Source: Arcuatula senhousia
Taxonomy: Eukaryota; Mollusca; Bivalvia; Mytilida; Mytilidae
Length of the DNA: 64,000 bases
Direction: 5' to 3'
Assembly: GCA_963971305.1 (NCBI GenBank)
Contig: OZ020306.1
Span: 40,941,512-41,005,511, forward strand
Of this stretch, positions 12,512 through 24,218 are shown one piece after another. The notes below the pieces were generated by a model. The model did no database searches and was not told the origin of the DNA. It was given only the letters and a program-made list of their open reading frames with translations. Numbering within the stretch: the stretch's first letter is position 1; each line of letters begins with the position of its first letter. Made by a program: the position numbers and the translations under genes.

Positions 12512-12967
12512 CATTTGGTAGAGCGCCTCTGATGAGTCTTGAATAGACGAAACGCGTGTCAGGTGAAGCAAAATTTATTGTCTGGAACTTTGTTGTCATT
12601 TGTATTTCGAACACACGTGAAGGTTAGCACTGCTGGTGGAGTTTTAATTCCCCGAGGTTAGCCCACTCCGGCACCAACACTTATGTGTTGGAGAAAACAT
12701 CAAAGCTTTAAATTATCCGTTTAAATTTCAAAATTGTCTTAACCCTAAGGTTCTTCCTACCCAAGACATAGGTTGATTATCTTAGTAATTATTTGGTTCC
12801 CCAGTTTGGTAAATTTGGTTTTACTGTACTATGCTCTTTATAATCATATAGTGTTTGGCATTTTCAATATATTTGGTAGAACGCCTCTGATGAATCTTGA
12901 ATAGACGAAACGCGCGTCAGGCGTAGCAAAATTTATTGTCTGGAACTTTGTTGTCATTTGTATTTAA
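12512..12967. repeat. two direct 94-bp repeats flanking 267 bp
   Basis: Copies at about 12513-12605 and 12873-12967 share TTTGGTAGAxCGCCTCTGATGA, CTTGAATAGACGAAACGCG and AAATTTATTGTCTGGAAC at roughly 95 percent identity. Between them are a CCCGAGGTTAGCCCACTCCG segment and AT-rich DNA. The layout is LTR-like or a dimer of a short repeat. No coding sequence. It abuts the LINE remnant. Confidence 0.7.
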
Positions 12968-15262
12968 CAGGAAACTCTTTGTCAGTTTTTCTAATAATCC
13001 TGAAGAATATTGGAATTTAATTAATGAAATACAGGAGCAAAAGAAGGAAAACTGTGCTTCAAATGTTGATACTGATTAGTGGTTTGATCATTTTCAAAAT
13101 TTGCACACTGCTGTTGATGATAAATTTAAGGAAAAGCTTGAAACTGTTGAGAGATTATTGAATGAAAAGGAAAAACTATCGACTCTAAATGAGTTGGATA
13201 TAGAAATATCAAATAAAGAGGTATGTGAAGAAATATCTAAATTAAATTGTGGTAAGGCAAGTGGGCCTGATCTCATATCAAATGAGATGCTTAAATCAAG
13301 TCAATCTTTTATATAACCTTGTCTTCATAAAAAAAAATCTATGTTTAAAGAATGGGGTGTATCCTACATCTTGGGCAAATGGGTATAGTTCACCAATATT
13401 TAAATCTGATGAACCATTCAATCCCAATAACTATAGAGGTATTACTATTACCAGCAATATTGGTAAATTGTTTTAAAATATTATTAACACAAGACTTGAA
13501 GTTTTTTTTAAAGACTCACAATTTTATTGACCCATCTCAAATTGGATTTACAAAAAATGCACGACCTGCAGACCATGTATTTATTTTAAAAACATTATTG
13601 GAAAAATATTGTCATCATATATGTTAACATAGGCACCAAATTTTATGAAATTATATCAGAAATGCATGAAAAAAGTCAGGTTAGTGTTAAAACAGGAGAT
13701 ACTTTGACAGATGCTTTTTTCATTAAATAAGGAGTTCGACAGGGAGAAAGTTTTAATCCTGCATAATTTTAAATTTTTATTAATGATCTTCCAACTTACT
13801 TACAGTCTTGTAAAGATGAAGTATCACTTCATGTTCAAAATCTTAACTGTTTAATGTATGCTGATGATGTTTTCTAAAACACCCGAAGGTCGACAAGAAA
13901 GACCAAGAAAGCTCGAAATGTTTTGTAATGACTGGTGCTTAAAGGTAGATATTAAAAAGACAAAAATAGTAATTTTTAATAAAGCTGGTAGAAAAATTCA
14001 GCATACTTTCCATTTTTAAAATAACTTAATTGAATGTGTTTCTAGTTATAGGTACTTAGGCGTATATTTTACTGCATTGTGGTCCTTTAAATTCCTTTAA
14101 TGAGGAATGAACTTTATAACAAAGCTCTAAAAGCATATTATAAGTTGAGATGTGATTTTTTAAGCTTGAATCCAAGAGTCAAGTCTTGTCTACATATCTT
14201 TAACCATACACATTAGCCGATACTGTTATATATTAAGAAATATGGGGAAGATATTGTGCATCTATTACTAAGATCAGGTCAAATATCTTAAAAAATGTAG
14301 AGTGTGAAAAACTTCACACTAAATTTGATAAGAATATATTAGGTGTTAATAAAAAGAGTGTCAATTTTGCTGTTTTATCAGAGGTTGGTAGATTTCCATT
14401 ATATAATGATATTATCAAATCAATACTAAGATATTGGTTTAGGTTAGAGAATATTTCTACTGAATTTATATTGTAAAAAGATGCATATCTTAGTAGTCAA
14501 AACTTGGATAGTCACAAAAATGGTCTTGGTATACATTTGTTACCAAATAATTCAAAAGTTTAGATATTGATATAAGTAAAAGAAATTTTGAAAAAGGTAC
14601 TGTTACAAATCTCATTGAAAAACATTTCAGAAGTAAACTGATTGAAAACTGGCATGTTCAAAGAGATGAAAAACTTGAAAGAAAGATTTCTACATATTTG
14701 AAGTTTAAAAATAATGTTTGCTTTGAAAATTATCTTAATTTTGTTAAAGATTTTAACCAAAGAAAAGCATTGAGCAGATTTAGAATTTCTGCACATAGAT
14801 TTCAAATTGAGACTGGACAGTTTACTTATACTCCTAGATCCAAAAGAATTTGTCAAAAATGTTCATCTGGAGATATTGAAGATGAAATTCATTTCTTATG
14901 CTCGTGTCAATTTTTTTTAAGTTAAAAGAGCTGATTTATTTAGTTCGGTCTCAAACAAATATCATAATTTTTTCAAATCTTAACACTCTCAAAAAATCAT
15001 TTTTTTTGTTTTACTTAGTATGGAAGACCCTAAGGTTTTAACTGTTGTAGATTTATCATTGACAGTAACATTTAATAAAATGTGTGATTTTTTGAAAATG
15101 AATGTTATAAATTGGATACTACTCTTAGTTTTATGTGTAAGTTGATTGTATTTGTTTAACTATCAATTATGTTCTTTCTCTCATCATTGTAATCTCTTAT
15201 TGCTCCTCCTGGGCTCCTGATCTGGAATAAAATGATGTTTATGTTTATGTTTATGTTTATGC
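12968..15262 (+). pseudogene. non-LTR retrotransposon reverse transcriptase remnant
   Basis: Seen in broken frames: a KLNCGKASGPDLISNEMLK block (13101-13316), YRGITITSNIGKLF (to 13476), PSQIGFTKNARPADHVF (to 13627), GVRQGESFNP (about 13730), FINDLP, then MYADDVF (about 13854), which is the Y/A-x-DD catalytic box. Last comes a C-terminal FRISAHRFQIETGQF...RICQKC...EDEIHFLCSC block (14698-14925) typical of the LINE ORF2 tail. Stops and frameshifts throughout show it is dead. The 3' end is a (TTTATG)n tail at 15231-15262, as expected for target-primed insertion of such LINEs. The clade was not determined. The endonuclease half is likely the remnant at 9040-9960. Confidence 0.85.
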
Positions 15263-17320
15263 ATAGAAAATCCACAGCGTACAATATATACATGTACATG
15301 TATATGTGTTCAAAAAGCATTGTCAATCCACATTGACTGCATACATACATGTATGTGATGAAAGTAGTTCACATCTTCACTATTCTTATTTGGCTATCAA
15401 CAAACAGTGTTCAACATCTTGTGTAAAAGGGCTCATAGAGAATGACATATGGATTGACAAAGGATATGAAGGTCTAGATAAGACAGTTGCAAGCAGACAA
15501 ATTTCAAAAACGAATCTGGGAAAAATGTTAAAGCCAATGAATATCCTATTTTTTTAAATAATTTAATAAATTGTATGTTAACATGCAGCATGCCTTATAC
15601 AACTTACAAGAGAAAAAAATATTCATGCTGTTCGAATGCAAAAATTATATTTGAACTTTATGTAGAATGTTTATGAAATAGATAAGATAAGATAAGAAAG
15701 ATTCATTTGAATTCGGATTTGCAAACAACAATAAACACAAGCTCTCAAGAGCTTTTTTCCGAATAAAAATATTGAAAATACTTATTTATGATTTATACTG
15801 GTTACCAAAAATTACATGGAGGTATTCCTCACTCAATTATTATCTTTAATAAAAGAAAAAAATGCATTTTTGCTAGAAGATAATGAAGTGTGGAATAAGT
15901 GTGACATATATGTGACATTCATAAAACCTATGTACAATATAAATGGCAATTTTAATATCCGCCATGAAAATCAACAGCCTGCAGTGTGACTAACTGTCAC
16001 TGCTTACGTAAGATTCTTTTTCGTGTTTTATGCCCAATCTACACAAGTAGGGTGCATATAGTGTTTTGGTTTGTTTGTCCGTCCGTCCCAAATGTTGCGA
16101 GAGTGGCATTATGGCTTTTTTACATACTCTTTTTCATTTCGTATATGTTGTGTTTTATGCCATCACCTATAAACATAGAAGATAATACAGTATTTAGTAC
16201 GTTAAGTCTGTCCCTATTCGGTTGTACCTTTAGGTTGAAGTTATTTTTTCCATATTATGAGATTGCTATATATAATTATCAAGCTATAGATTTTTATGCC
16301 CTAACCACTTATGTAGAAAGCACATACATGACATATATACATGTACAGTTGTACCTTTGTCTGTCTGTACGTATGTACATTGTACGTTCATAAAACTTTG
16401 GTTAAGGTCCATATTTTAGGTACGTATATGTACTACAGTACATTCGGAGGGAATTTTTTAATGACTCCAGGAAACTCCAAGAAAAGCAATAAAAATCTAG
16501 GAGGGTTTTAGGAGTATTCCCTCCAAAGGGTCATAAATTACTCCTATCTTGGAGTTTTTTATTGCCCTGAAAACCTTTTGAAATAGCACCTATTTCCTGT
16601 CTTTCTTGTCAGGTGAAACTGATTATTATACAGAAGATAATAAACAACTCCAAAATACTCCGAAAAAGGTAATAAATTTCTCCCAGGTGGGAGAAATTCC
16701 TTGGAGAATTTTAAGAGTTTACTTTGTGAAACTCTGTGAATCACTGGACACTGAAAACAGAGTATGAGAATCAATCCTCTCTGAGTGTACTGTACATGTT
16801 GGGAGTCAATAATAATCCACAAGATGTGTATTTGGTAGCTATAGAATGACACAATCCACTAGATAATAATTAGGTCACTATGACCTATATTTTACAAATG
16901 ATTGATTCTGTTAAAGGTCTTTATCTTACATACTACATGTTAGGGCGCCATGGAATTTTACCACTAGATGTGTTTTGGATAACCAACACCACTCAATAGA
17001 AATTAGGTCATTGCCACATATATTTTACGAATTAACAACGTTGAGAGTGATGTAGTTCTTCTAAGGATAAATGAGAATATGAGGTGATGCTCTAACCAAA
17101 CAGTTAAAAACCTATACACATGTACATACATTCATGTAATAAATATGAATAATACATGTATGATTACAACAGAGCAACAATGTACATGAGAGGTGAAATA
17201 AATACACATTTCACAACAATCGAAAAACAGCCATTCTAAAACATACAAATGAAAGCCTGCACTCTTCAAATCAAACATTAATAAGACCATTTATAATTTG
17301 TCACCAGGCTAAATGTACAA
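15263..17320. other. noncoding stretch with minor repeats
   Basis: 16025-16130 resembles the start of another interspersed family (TATGCCCAATCTAC, GTGCATATAGTG, TTTGTCCGTCCGTCC), also found at 47600-47690. 16440-16730 is unusually rich in GGAG and CTCC words (ACTCCAGGAAACTCC, TTGGAGTTTTTTATTG). No gene is supported. Confidence 0.4.
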
Positions 17321-18501
17321 CAAGAGGCTCCCAGGAGGTTGAATCGCTCACCTGGTCTTGATGTCGACCCTATAAAACTTTTCTAGAGCTAAATGAGCTC
17401 AACACTTTAGCAAGTAACATATTTTCTGTATCTACTATAGTTTCATTCTGTAGCCATAGGCCAAAATCATGAAAAATGTTATTTTAGGGGCCATAACCCC
17501 TATAAGGGGTTATCTAACAACTTCAACCCTATGAAAACTTTTGTAGCGCTAAATGAACTGAACATTTAAGCAATCAACAGCTTTTCTCTATCTGCTTTAG
17601 TATTCATTTTAAAGGCCAAAAACATGAAAACACGTCATTTTAGGAGCCATTAACCCTGTAAGGGGTTATCTGACAACTTTGATCTTATGGAGACTTTTGT
17701 AGAGCTAAATGAACTGAACATTTAAGCAATCAACAGCTTCTCTCTATCTGCTAAAGTTTTCATTCCATAGACCAAAAACATGAAAGAACGTTATTTTAGG
17801 GGCCGAAACCCCTTAGTATAAGGGCACATCTGACAACTTCGACCATATGGAGCCTTTTGTAGAGCTAAATAAGCTGAACATTTAAGCAAGCATCAGCTTT
17901 TCTCTATCTGCTATAGTTTTCATTCCATAGGCCAAAAATATGAAAAACGTTATTTTAGGGACTGTTACCCCTTTAAGGGGTCATCTGACAATTTAGACCT
18001 TTTGTAGGGCTAAATGAGCTGAACATTTAAGCAAGCAACAACTTTTCTCTATCTGTCATAGTTTTGATTCTACATTGTATAAGCCAAAAACATGAAAAAA
18101 ATATATTTTGCACCTTTAAGGGGCCGTTACTCCTATAAGGGGTCATCTGACAACTTCGACTCAATGGAGACTTTTGTAGAGCTTTTGATGCTGAAGCAGT
18201 AGCGTAGCACCACATTTCATCTATCTCTTATACTTTTTTTATTTACAAGCCAAAATAAGTAGTCTGACCTCCCTGGTCAATTTTTAGTAACGACGGCCAC
18301 GTTGATAAGACGGCGGTCACTATTTGTACAATCTTGGTAGAAGACATCCCATAGATGAAGTGGGCAAATTTTCAAAACAATCCCTTCAGGCCTTTTGGAG
18401 AAGATTTTCAAAGAAAAGTTAACGACGACGACGACGACGGACGACGACGGACGCCAAGTGATGGCAATAGCTCACATGGACCTTCGGTCTAGGTGAGCTA
18501 A
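17321..18501 (+). mobile_element. tandem-core element with (ACG)n and terminal hairpin
   Basis: Begins ACAAGAGGCTCCCAGGAGG and ends with a hairpin, AGCTCACATGGACC, loop TTCG, GTCTAGGTGAGCT, overlapping CTAA (18498-18501). The core is about six units of 145-160 bp (GGGGTTATCTGACAACTTCG, GAACATTTAAGCAA, TCTCTATCTGC), then (ACG)n at 18424-18452. An inverted copy lies at 60047-61721. The layout of tandem core, microsatellite and hairpin 3' end resembles the pearl/Cv-type nonautonomous elements of bivalves that have been linked to Helentrons. This assignment is inference. Confidence 0.75.
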
Positions 18502-18889
18502 ATATGTATATATGCTACATGTGGAAGACTTGACCATTCGAATTCTCATCACCAGCAAGACATGTATACAGACAAAAACAATCAGAACATACAGGTACAT
18601 GAAATATAAAAATTTTGTTTATAAGATTTTAATGCAATTGAAGATCATTGTCTAATTCGAAAAGATGCAGAGTAAACGGCCGAACGTAGGTTTCCGAGAC
18701 TATTCTTTCCTCGGTACGATATTTGAATAAGAATCGGTCAAAATATTTGAAGTCGGATGTCAATAATGTAAAAAAAAAACTTTCCGGAACTCTGCAACTT
18801 TACAATTATTTGATGAAAATACTATGAAATCCGATAGATTTCCTTGAGACATTTTTACAAACAATTTAAATGGCTGGCATTGACGTCAT
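18502..18889. other. noncoding stretch
   Basis: Nothing recognisable apart from short CG-containing words such as CGGCCGAACG near 18678. Confidence 0.35.
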
Positions 18890-19075
18890 TTAGATCTGTC
18901 AGGGCTTAGGACAGTTCTCACCTGTCAGGGCGTAAGACAATTTTAAATCTGTCAGGGGGTGTCAGGGCAAAGAACAGGTCTTCCCTAGAACAGTTTAAAA
19001 CAGCTGCTGTCCAGGTATAGAACAGTTCTAAAACAGTCAGGAGAGCCGGACAGTAGAGATGTTAGAACATATTTT
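18890..19075. repeat. CTGTCAGGG/AGAACAGTTC repeat block
   Basis: Words CTGTCAGGGC, TAGAACAGTTCTAAAAC and GACAGTTCT repeat irregularly. It is the reverse-complement counterpart of 3430-3740. As there, it lies within about 1 kb of a GGGGATGG block, which suggests that both blocks belong to one larger repeat family. Confidence 0.6.
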
Positions 19076-19294
19076 AACTGTATACAATTGTGTGTTGTTT
19101 TTAACCATGGCATAAGATCTGTTTACATTTTTTTTTAATATTTATTATTAAACATTCGGATAAATATAGTATATTGCATCAAACTCTTTTGGTTAAAAAT
19201 TAAATAAATAAATAGAAATCAATATTTATATCTTATTTTATATTATGTTATCATAAAATTAATAAATAAAAGAATAATTAATCAAATAATATAA

Positions 19295-19520
19295 ATATAT
19301 AGTCGATAATAAACAATTGCATTGTGGGTATAGAGATAATATATGATGCATGGGGAATGGAATGGTAAATGGGGATGGGGGTGGCAAATGGCGTATGGGG
19401 TTAGGGATTGTAAATTAAATGATGTATGGGGATAATATATGGGGAAAGAGGGAAGCTTCGTTTCATACAAGTACCGTAAATTGACTGTGTATGATACTTT
19501 TCATCAAAATACGTACAAGC
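19295..19520 (-). repeat. half copy of the 4-8 kb inverted-repeat element
   Basis: Contains TCGATAATAAACAATTGCAT, GGGGATGGGGGTGGCAAATGG-like minisatellite and GGGGAAAGAGGGAAGCTTCG. In reverse complement these follow the order seen at 4320-4560. No satellite core is attached. Confidence 0.6.
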
Positions 19521-21073
19521 TAGTCACAAGTCCGCACCGAATAGCAGGGAATGAAAAATTATTTCCTTTTTTTTTAATTTGCATTTTAAAAAAGATAACA
19601 TACGTAATTATTGTTACTAATATGAATATTTTGAGTCTCCAAAGCTATGATATGATTAGGACTTCGGTCATATTGTATATTGATGTCAAAACTGTTCAAA
19701 ACAGGATGACAGAAGCGCCGTAACCTGTCATTCTACTTTAATTTCGCGAAACAAGACCAATATGGGTCTTTTGTTGATAATTAAGGGATTGGTTTTGAAA
19801 CTTATGTATTGTAAGTCTAGTCTTTGCCCTATGCAGGACGGCGAGCAGCAACCTATGGTCATGTTGAAGACTGCTGGCTGTTTTCCATTGTGATAATTTA
19901 AATTCCCGTTTCTTTATGTTGGTTGTGTCGCATACACTTATTCAACATCTCTTCATCGCTTATTAGCACACGTCAACCAAACAAATAACTTGAATAGCAG
20001 ATACATTTAATTCCCTGCAGTCATTACATTAACCTAGTCCGCCTCGTGAAACAAATTTGATTTGATATTTTCTCTCCAGCCTTTGCATTCGAAAATGAAA
20101 GAAAAAATCCTTTAATGTTGTCTTCTATGACGTCTATAACATATATCGTCTATTTTACCGTATATTGTGACGTCATCTTGGTTTTTTTTAGCTTCTTGTA
20201 TTGTTTTCAGGTGCGTCACTTTTTAAAATCTTGCAAAAGCTTGCATTTCTTGCTGTTATTTTAAAGATAATGAGTTCTTGCTTTAATTAAAACATGAGGT
20301 ACCATAATCATATATAAGAAAGAGAATTTATCTGCGGGATGTTATCGGGTTTAACCTGACTTTTAAACCTTTATGTATGAATTATCAATTTCGCCAGCTG
20401 TTACCTGGCGAAGTTCGATGGTTTCCTTCATCATTTTTATTTGACCGTCATGTATGGCTTTTGTGTGTAGAAAACGGTGCTATACATGTATATACCCTAT
20501 TACATAAACATAAACCTGCTTTATCTTGCACTTAGTCTCTATAGTACTTTTTAAAAAGTATTTTCCGGGCGTGCAGGCCAAAGAAATCTTTTAATTTCGC
20601 ACTACAGGTTTACGACTTCCGGGTCGGCCTCCGAAATGAAAACTTGTTGAAATTAACAAAAAGCTACAAATTGTTAAAACATTTTAAATCTGCTTGCCAA
20701 AGTTTTAAACTACTAAAACTTACGTTTACATCTAAGAATTCACTCTAAACCAGTTTATTTGACTCGGGAAGGGTAAATTACACCAAAAACAGATAGGGAT
20801 GTTTTTCTTAGCTCAACGTTGTTCACATCATGTGGCCGACCCAAAAAGGGAAGCCACTCTTGCAAAAATGAAAATTAAAGAATCAAAATCGGATATCCGG
20901 ATGACTTTTTTAAAAAGGAATCTATGTAAAAAGTTCAATAGTCTCCACTGAATGACACCGCGGAAAACAACAAAAAATCCACCTCCATATCATATAATTT
21001 CCTACATTTAAAGTTTCATCAAAGAAATGTGGTAAAGGAGTATTTGAGCTCACTGTTTATGGGAATACATATA
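19521..21073. other. noncoding stretch
   Basis: No gene supported. A GACTGCTGGCTGTTTTCCATTG segment (about 19868) recurs at about 28098, followed in both places by a GGTTGTGTCGC word, so an old dispersed repeat is present. The rest is unremarkable. Confidence 0.4.
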
Positions 21074-21882
21074 GGACCAAACATAACCTGTACAAAAGTA
21101 AACAAAAAGTAAACATATAGGTTACTTTTCTGGTTTGGTTTGGTTTACTTGACTAAACTAGATAGTAAACCGTGGTTTGCTTTTCTAGTTTGGTTTGCTT
21201 TCCGAAGTAAACTAAATTAGAAGAGTTAACTAAGCCAGGTCACTAGTTTGGTTTACTTTTGATCTTGTTAAGTTTACTCATAGTAAACCAAACCAGCGGC
21301 CTGGTTTTGTTTACTTTTCTTTTTTAGTTTACTCTGAGTAAACCAAACCAGGGGCCTCGTTTGGTTTACTTTTTATCTTGTTTAGTTTATTCTAGGTAAA
21401 CCAAATCAGCGGGGCGTGGATAAATTGAATACTCCCACTTCGAACAGGTATCCGATAGTTGATGAAATAATAATAGAGATGATGAATTGAATTTTTGAAT
21501 AAGCTTGACGCGCAGATCGGCTAGTAAGGAGATTATTCTTTACTGCGCATTATCACTCAAAGTGAACGAATCTGGCGGCCTGGTTTGGTTTACACTTAGT
21601 CTTGTTTAGTTTACTCAGAGTAAAACAAACCAGCGACCTGGTTTGGTTTACTTTTAATCTTGTTTTGTTTACTCTGACGTAGTAAACTAAGTTTACTTTT
21701 CTGGTGTGGTTTACTTTGAGTAAACCAACTAGCCAGAAAGCTGGTTTGGTTTGCTTTTGAAAGTAAAATTAGTAGTTAATCATGGTTTACTCAGAATAAA
21801 CCAAACCAACACGACACTAAACAAATAGTAAACTTTCGGTTTACTTTCTAAGTTTGGTTTGCATACAGGTTAGGTTCGGACC
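21074..21882. mobile_element. foldback element built of GGTTTGGTTTACT repeats
   Basis: The ends are imperfect inverted repeats (GGACCAAACATAACCTGTA and, reversed, GGTCCGAACCTAACCTGTA). Between them, dozens of alternating TTTAGTTTACTCTGAG and GTAAACCAAACCAG words form nested palindromes. They are broken only by about 165 bp of other sequence at 21415-21580. No ORF. The strand could fold into many hairpins. Confidence 0.75.
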
Positions 21883-21921
21883 CATCTGTAGACTGGGGTT
21901 GCTAAACCCCTAGACTGTGTA

Positions 21922-23701
21922 TATGTTCCGGACCATATGAGTATCTGGACCATATACGCGTATGGTGATGACCATATGGGTATTTATACTCATATGGTCG
22001 GACCGTACGCGTATTATCGGGCTTTTTAGAAATTAAATAAAATAAATGATAAAAAAACAAAAACATATCCGTTATCACATTTTATACATTTTGTTTTAAT
22101 CAAATTGAAATTATTTGAATGGTTTACAAAGAAAATATAGTATTAACCCATAGTATCAGTTAGGAAAAGATATTTATACAAAAGACGATATTAAAAAGGT
22201 AAATAATAAGATAACTGATTGACTTGTTCAATGACATTTTGTGAAAAAAAAACAGCATACTTTACATGTAGAAGTAATTTCATAAAACTAATACCCAATT
22301 GTTCAAATATAAAATTATTGCATTCGCTATTGATCATTGTAAAAATACTTGGCAATTTGTGATAATGGTTGTTTATTTAGTTAATTTAACCAAGTCCTGT
22401 TTTTTAAATTTATGAAATCAAGACTATTTTCTCTCTGAACAATTTATGTGTTTAAATTCAGTCCGAAAACCGGTGGTAATTAAACAATAGAATGAGAGCT
22501 CTTCATCGGAAAAGATAGGAAATTCTCGAATGTTTATCCTGGTTGTCAAGTGAATTCAAAGTTCTTTTTAGCAAAAAAGTTAATTCGATTGTTTAAGTTA
22601 TGTTGTTTAAATAAACTATTCTGATTAAAAAGAGTTTATAAAAGTAACAAATTATATTTATAATGCGTGTTATTATGTGGATATTTATAAAATGCATACG
22701 GTGCAACTGAAATGGATCGCACAACATTAACGTTTATTAAAAAAATAGAAAAAAATACACTATTTCTTTAAATGTGTATCCTCCGATCTTCAAATTTTTA
22801 GACATGTAATGCAAGAGTTAAGCCAAAAAAATTATAAAAAGACCCGCTTTCTAGTCCGTCTTGACAACCTTCTTTTTAAAAGTACACGATTTAACTGTTC
22901 AATTTGATTACTTCATCTAACATGTTTACCGTTTCGACCGATGTCCGTAAATTAGGATTAACAACATGCCAATTCAATCTTCAGTCATCCGTTTTAAAAA
23001 AGAAGAATGCTTCCCTTTTATCATGTTTATTTATAATTAAAGATAAAACTTGGTTGTGTCCCTTGCATGTTTTTCATAGTTACACATTCAATTCAAATTG
23101 ATCTTTAAATGATAACAGTAAAATGTGATTTTTAAACTAATATCTGTCGTAAGAAAAGGTAATAATCTAACATTTCCACATGTTTCGAGAATGTACTGCC
23201 GGTATTACGCCTTGTGTGATTTTTTAAAAGTTGAGTTGACATTTTATTTTTTTTCCAACGTCCAGCAAGTTTGACTCGATTTGTTAAAATATGGACTTTT
23301 GTTGACCTTATAAACAACTGTTTACACAACAGAAAATATTCTTTTATAACTTGACATATCCCACGTATAATTAATATAATAGTCAGATCATTGCAATAAA
23401 TAAAAATAGATGATTGTTTATAGGCCGACGCCATCGTTGTTATCATCGTTAAAACTTTAAAAACCGATAAGCTGTTTTCCGTATGGGAGATAATTGAAAA
23501 CCACTAGATATTAGACTGAATTGATATAATCTAGAAATGCGAAAACAGTGAGGTTATTTTTTTTCATTTTATTCCACTTATAATTGTTTTTCTATTTAGT
23601 TGAAAAATTATGATCCAAATTCGTATATGGTCTGGCCCGTCATAGCCATATGGTCATGATTATAGGCGTGTGGTCCAAAAACTCATATCGTCCAGAACAT
23701 A
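21922..23701. mobile_element. 1.78 kb terminal-inverted-repeat element, TA flanks
   Basis: The left end TATGTTCCGGACCATATGAG and the right end read in reverse (TATGTTCTGGACGATATGAG) match over about 33 bp with five mismatches. A TA dinucleotide flanks each end (21920-21921; 23702-23703). Inside the ends are further CCATATGG/CGTATGG palindromes. The interior is AT-rich, and the small open frames (22904-23101, 23132-23446) show no transposase motif. Probably a nonautonomous DNA transposon; TA flanks fit Tc1/mariner-like target choice but do not prove it. Confidence 0.7.
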
Positions 23702-23906
23702 TATAATTATAATATTTAATAATCAAGAAGCTTCATTTTTAGCATTCCAATGTCTCAGCGCTTGAGGGCTTTAGATGTTTGATTCATTGAAAAGTGTTAT
23801 TATTATTATTGTTGTTAACTTATACTATACATTTTTCATATGAAGTAATTTTGGATGTTTTTGTTTGTTCCAAATGACATCAGCGTTAAATGGAATCCTG
23901 TTTTAC

Positions 23907-23979
23907 TCCTCCCGGCAGCTAATTGATGAATGCCCAGGGCAAGAACGATGCCCAGTATGTTTAACACCCAGACGACCAT
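23907..23979 (-). CDS. possible signal-peptide first exon
   Basis: On the minus strand an ATG at 23979 opens a stretch reading MVVWVLNILGIVLALGIHQL then AAGR. It has a short polar start, a long hydrophobic core and small residues before a likely cleavage site. A candidate phase-1 donor (A, then GTAAAA) follows residue 24 at 23906. Phase-1 introns after the signal peptide are usual in Ig-superfamily genes, and phase-1 Ig exons lie on the same strand downstream (2554-2814). The open frame itself continues to a stop at 23836 if no splice occurs. The ORF also extends upstream of this ATG, so a transmembrane segment of a longer exon is an alternative. Unproven. Confidence 0.3.
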
Positions 23980-24218
23980 TATTTCTTTTGAAATTCTCGT
24001 ATCAATCACAACTATTTCGCTCCTCAATTTTCCCGGTGTAATTGCCTTGTTTGTCTTTTCCTCTTGGACTTTAAGTTCGGTAGTTTTGTAATCAACTTTC
24101 TTGAAGATTGTTTGTAAATTTGAATGACAGACAAAACTTTTCCTACTATTTCGGTAGGAGACATAGAAGATCACTTATGTGATCACTCACTCTGTAAAGT
24201 CTATAAATTAATAAAACA

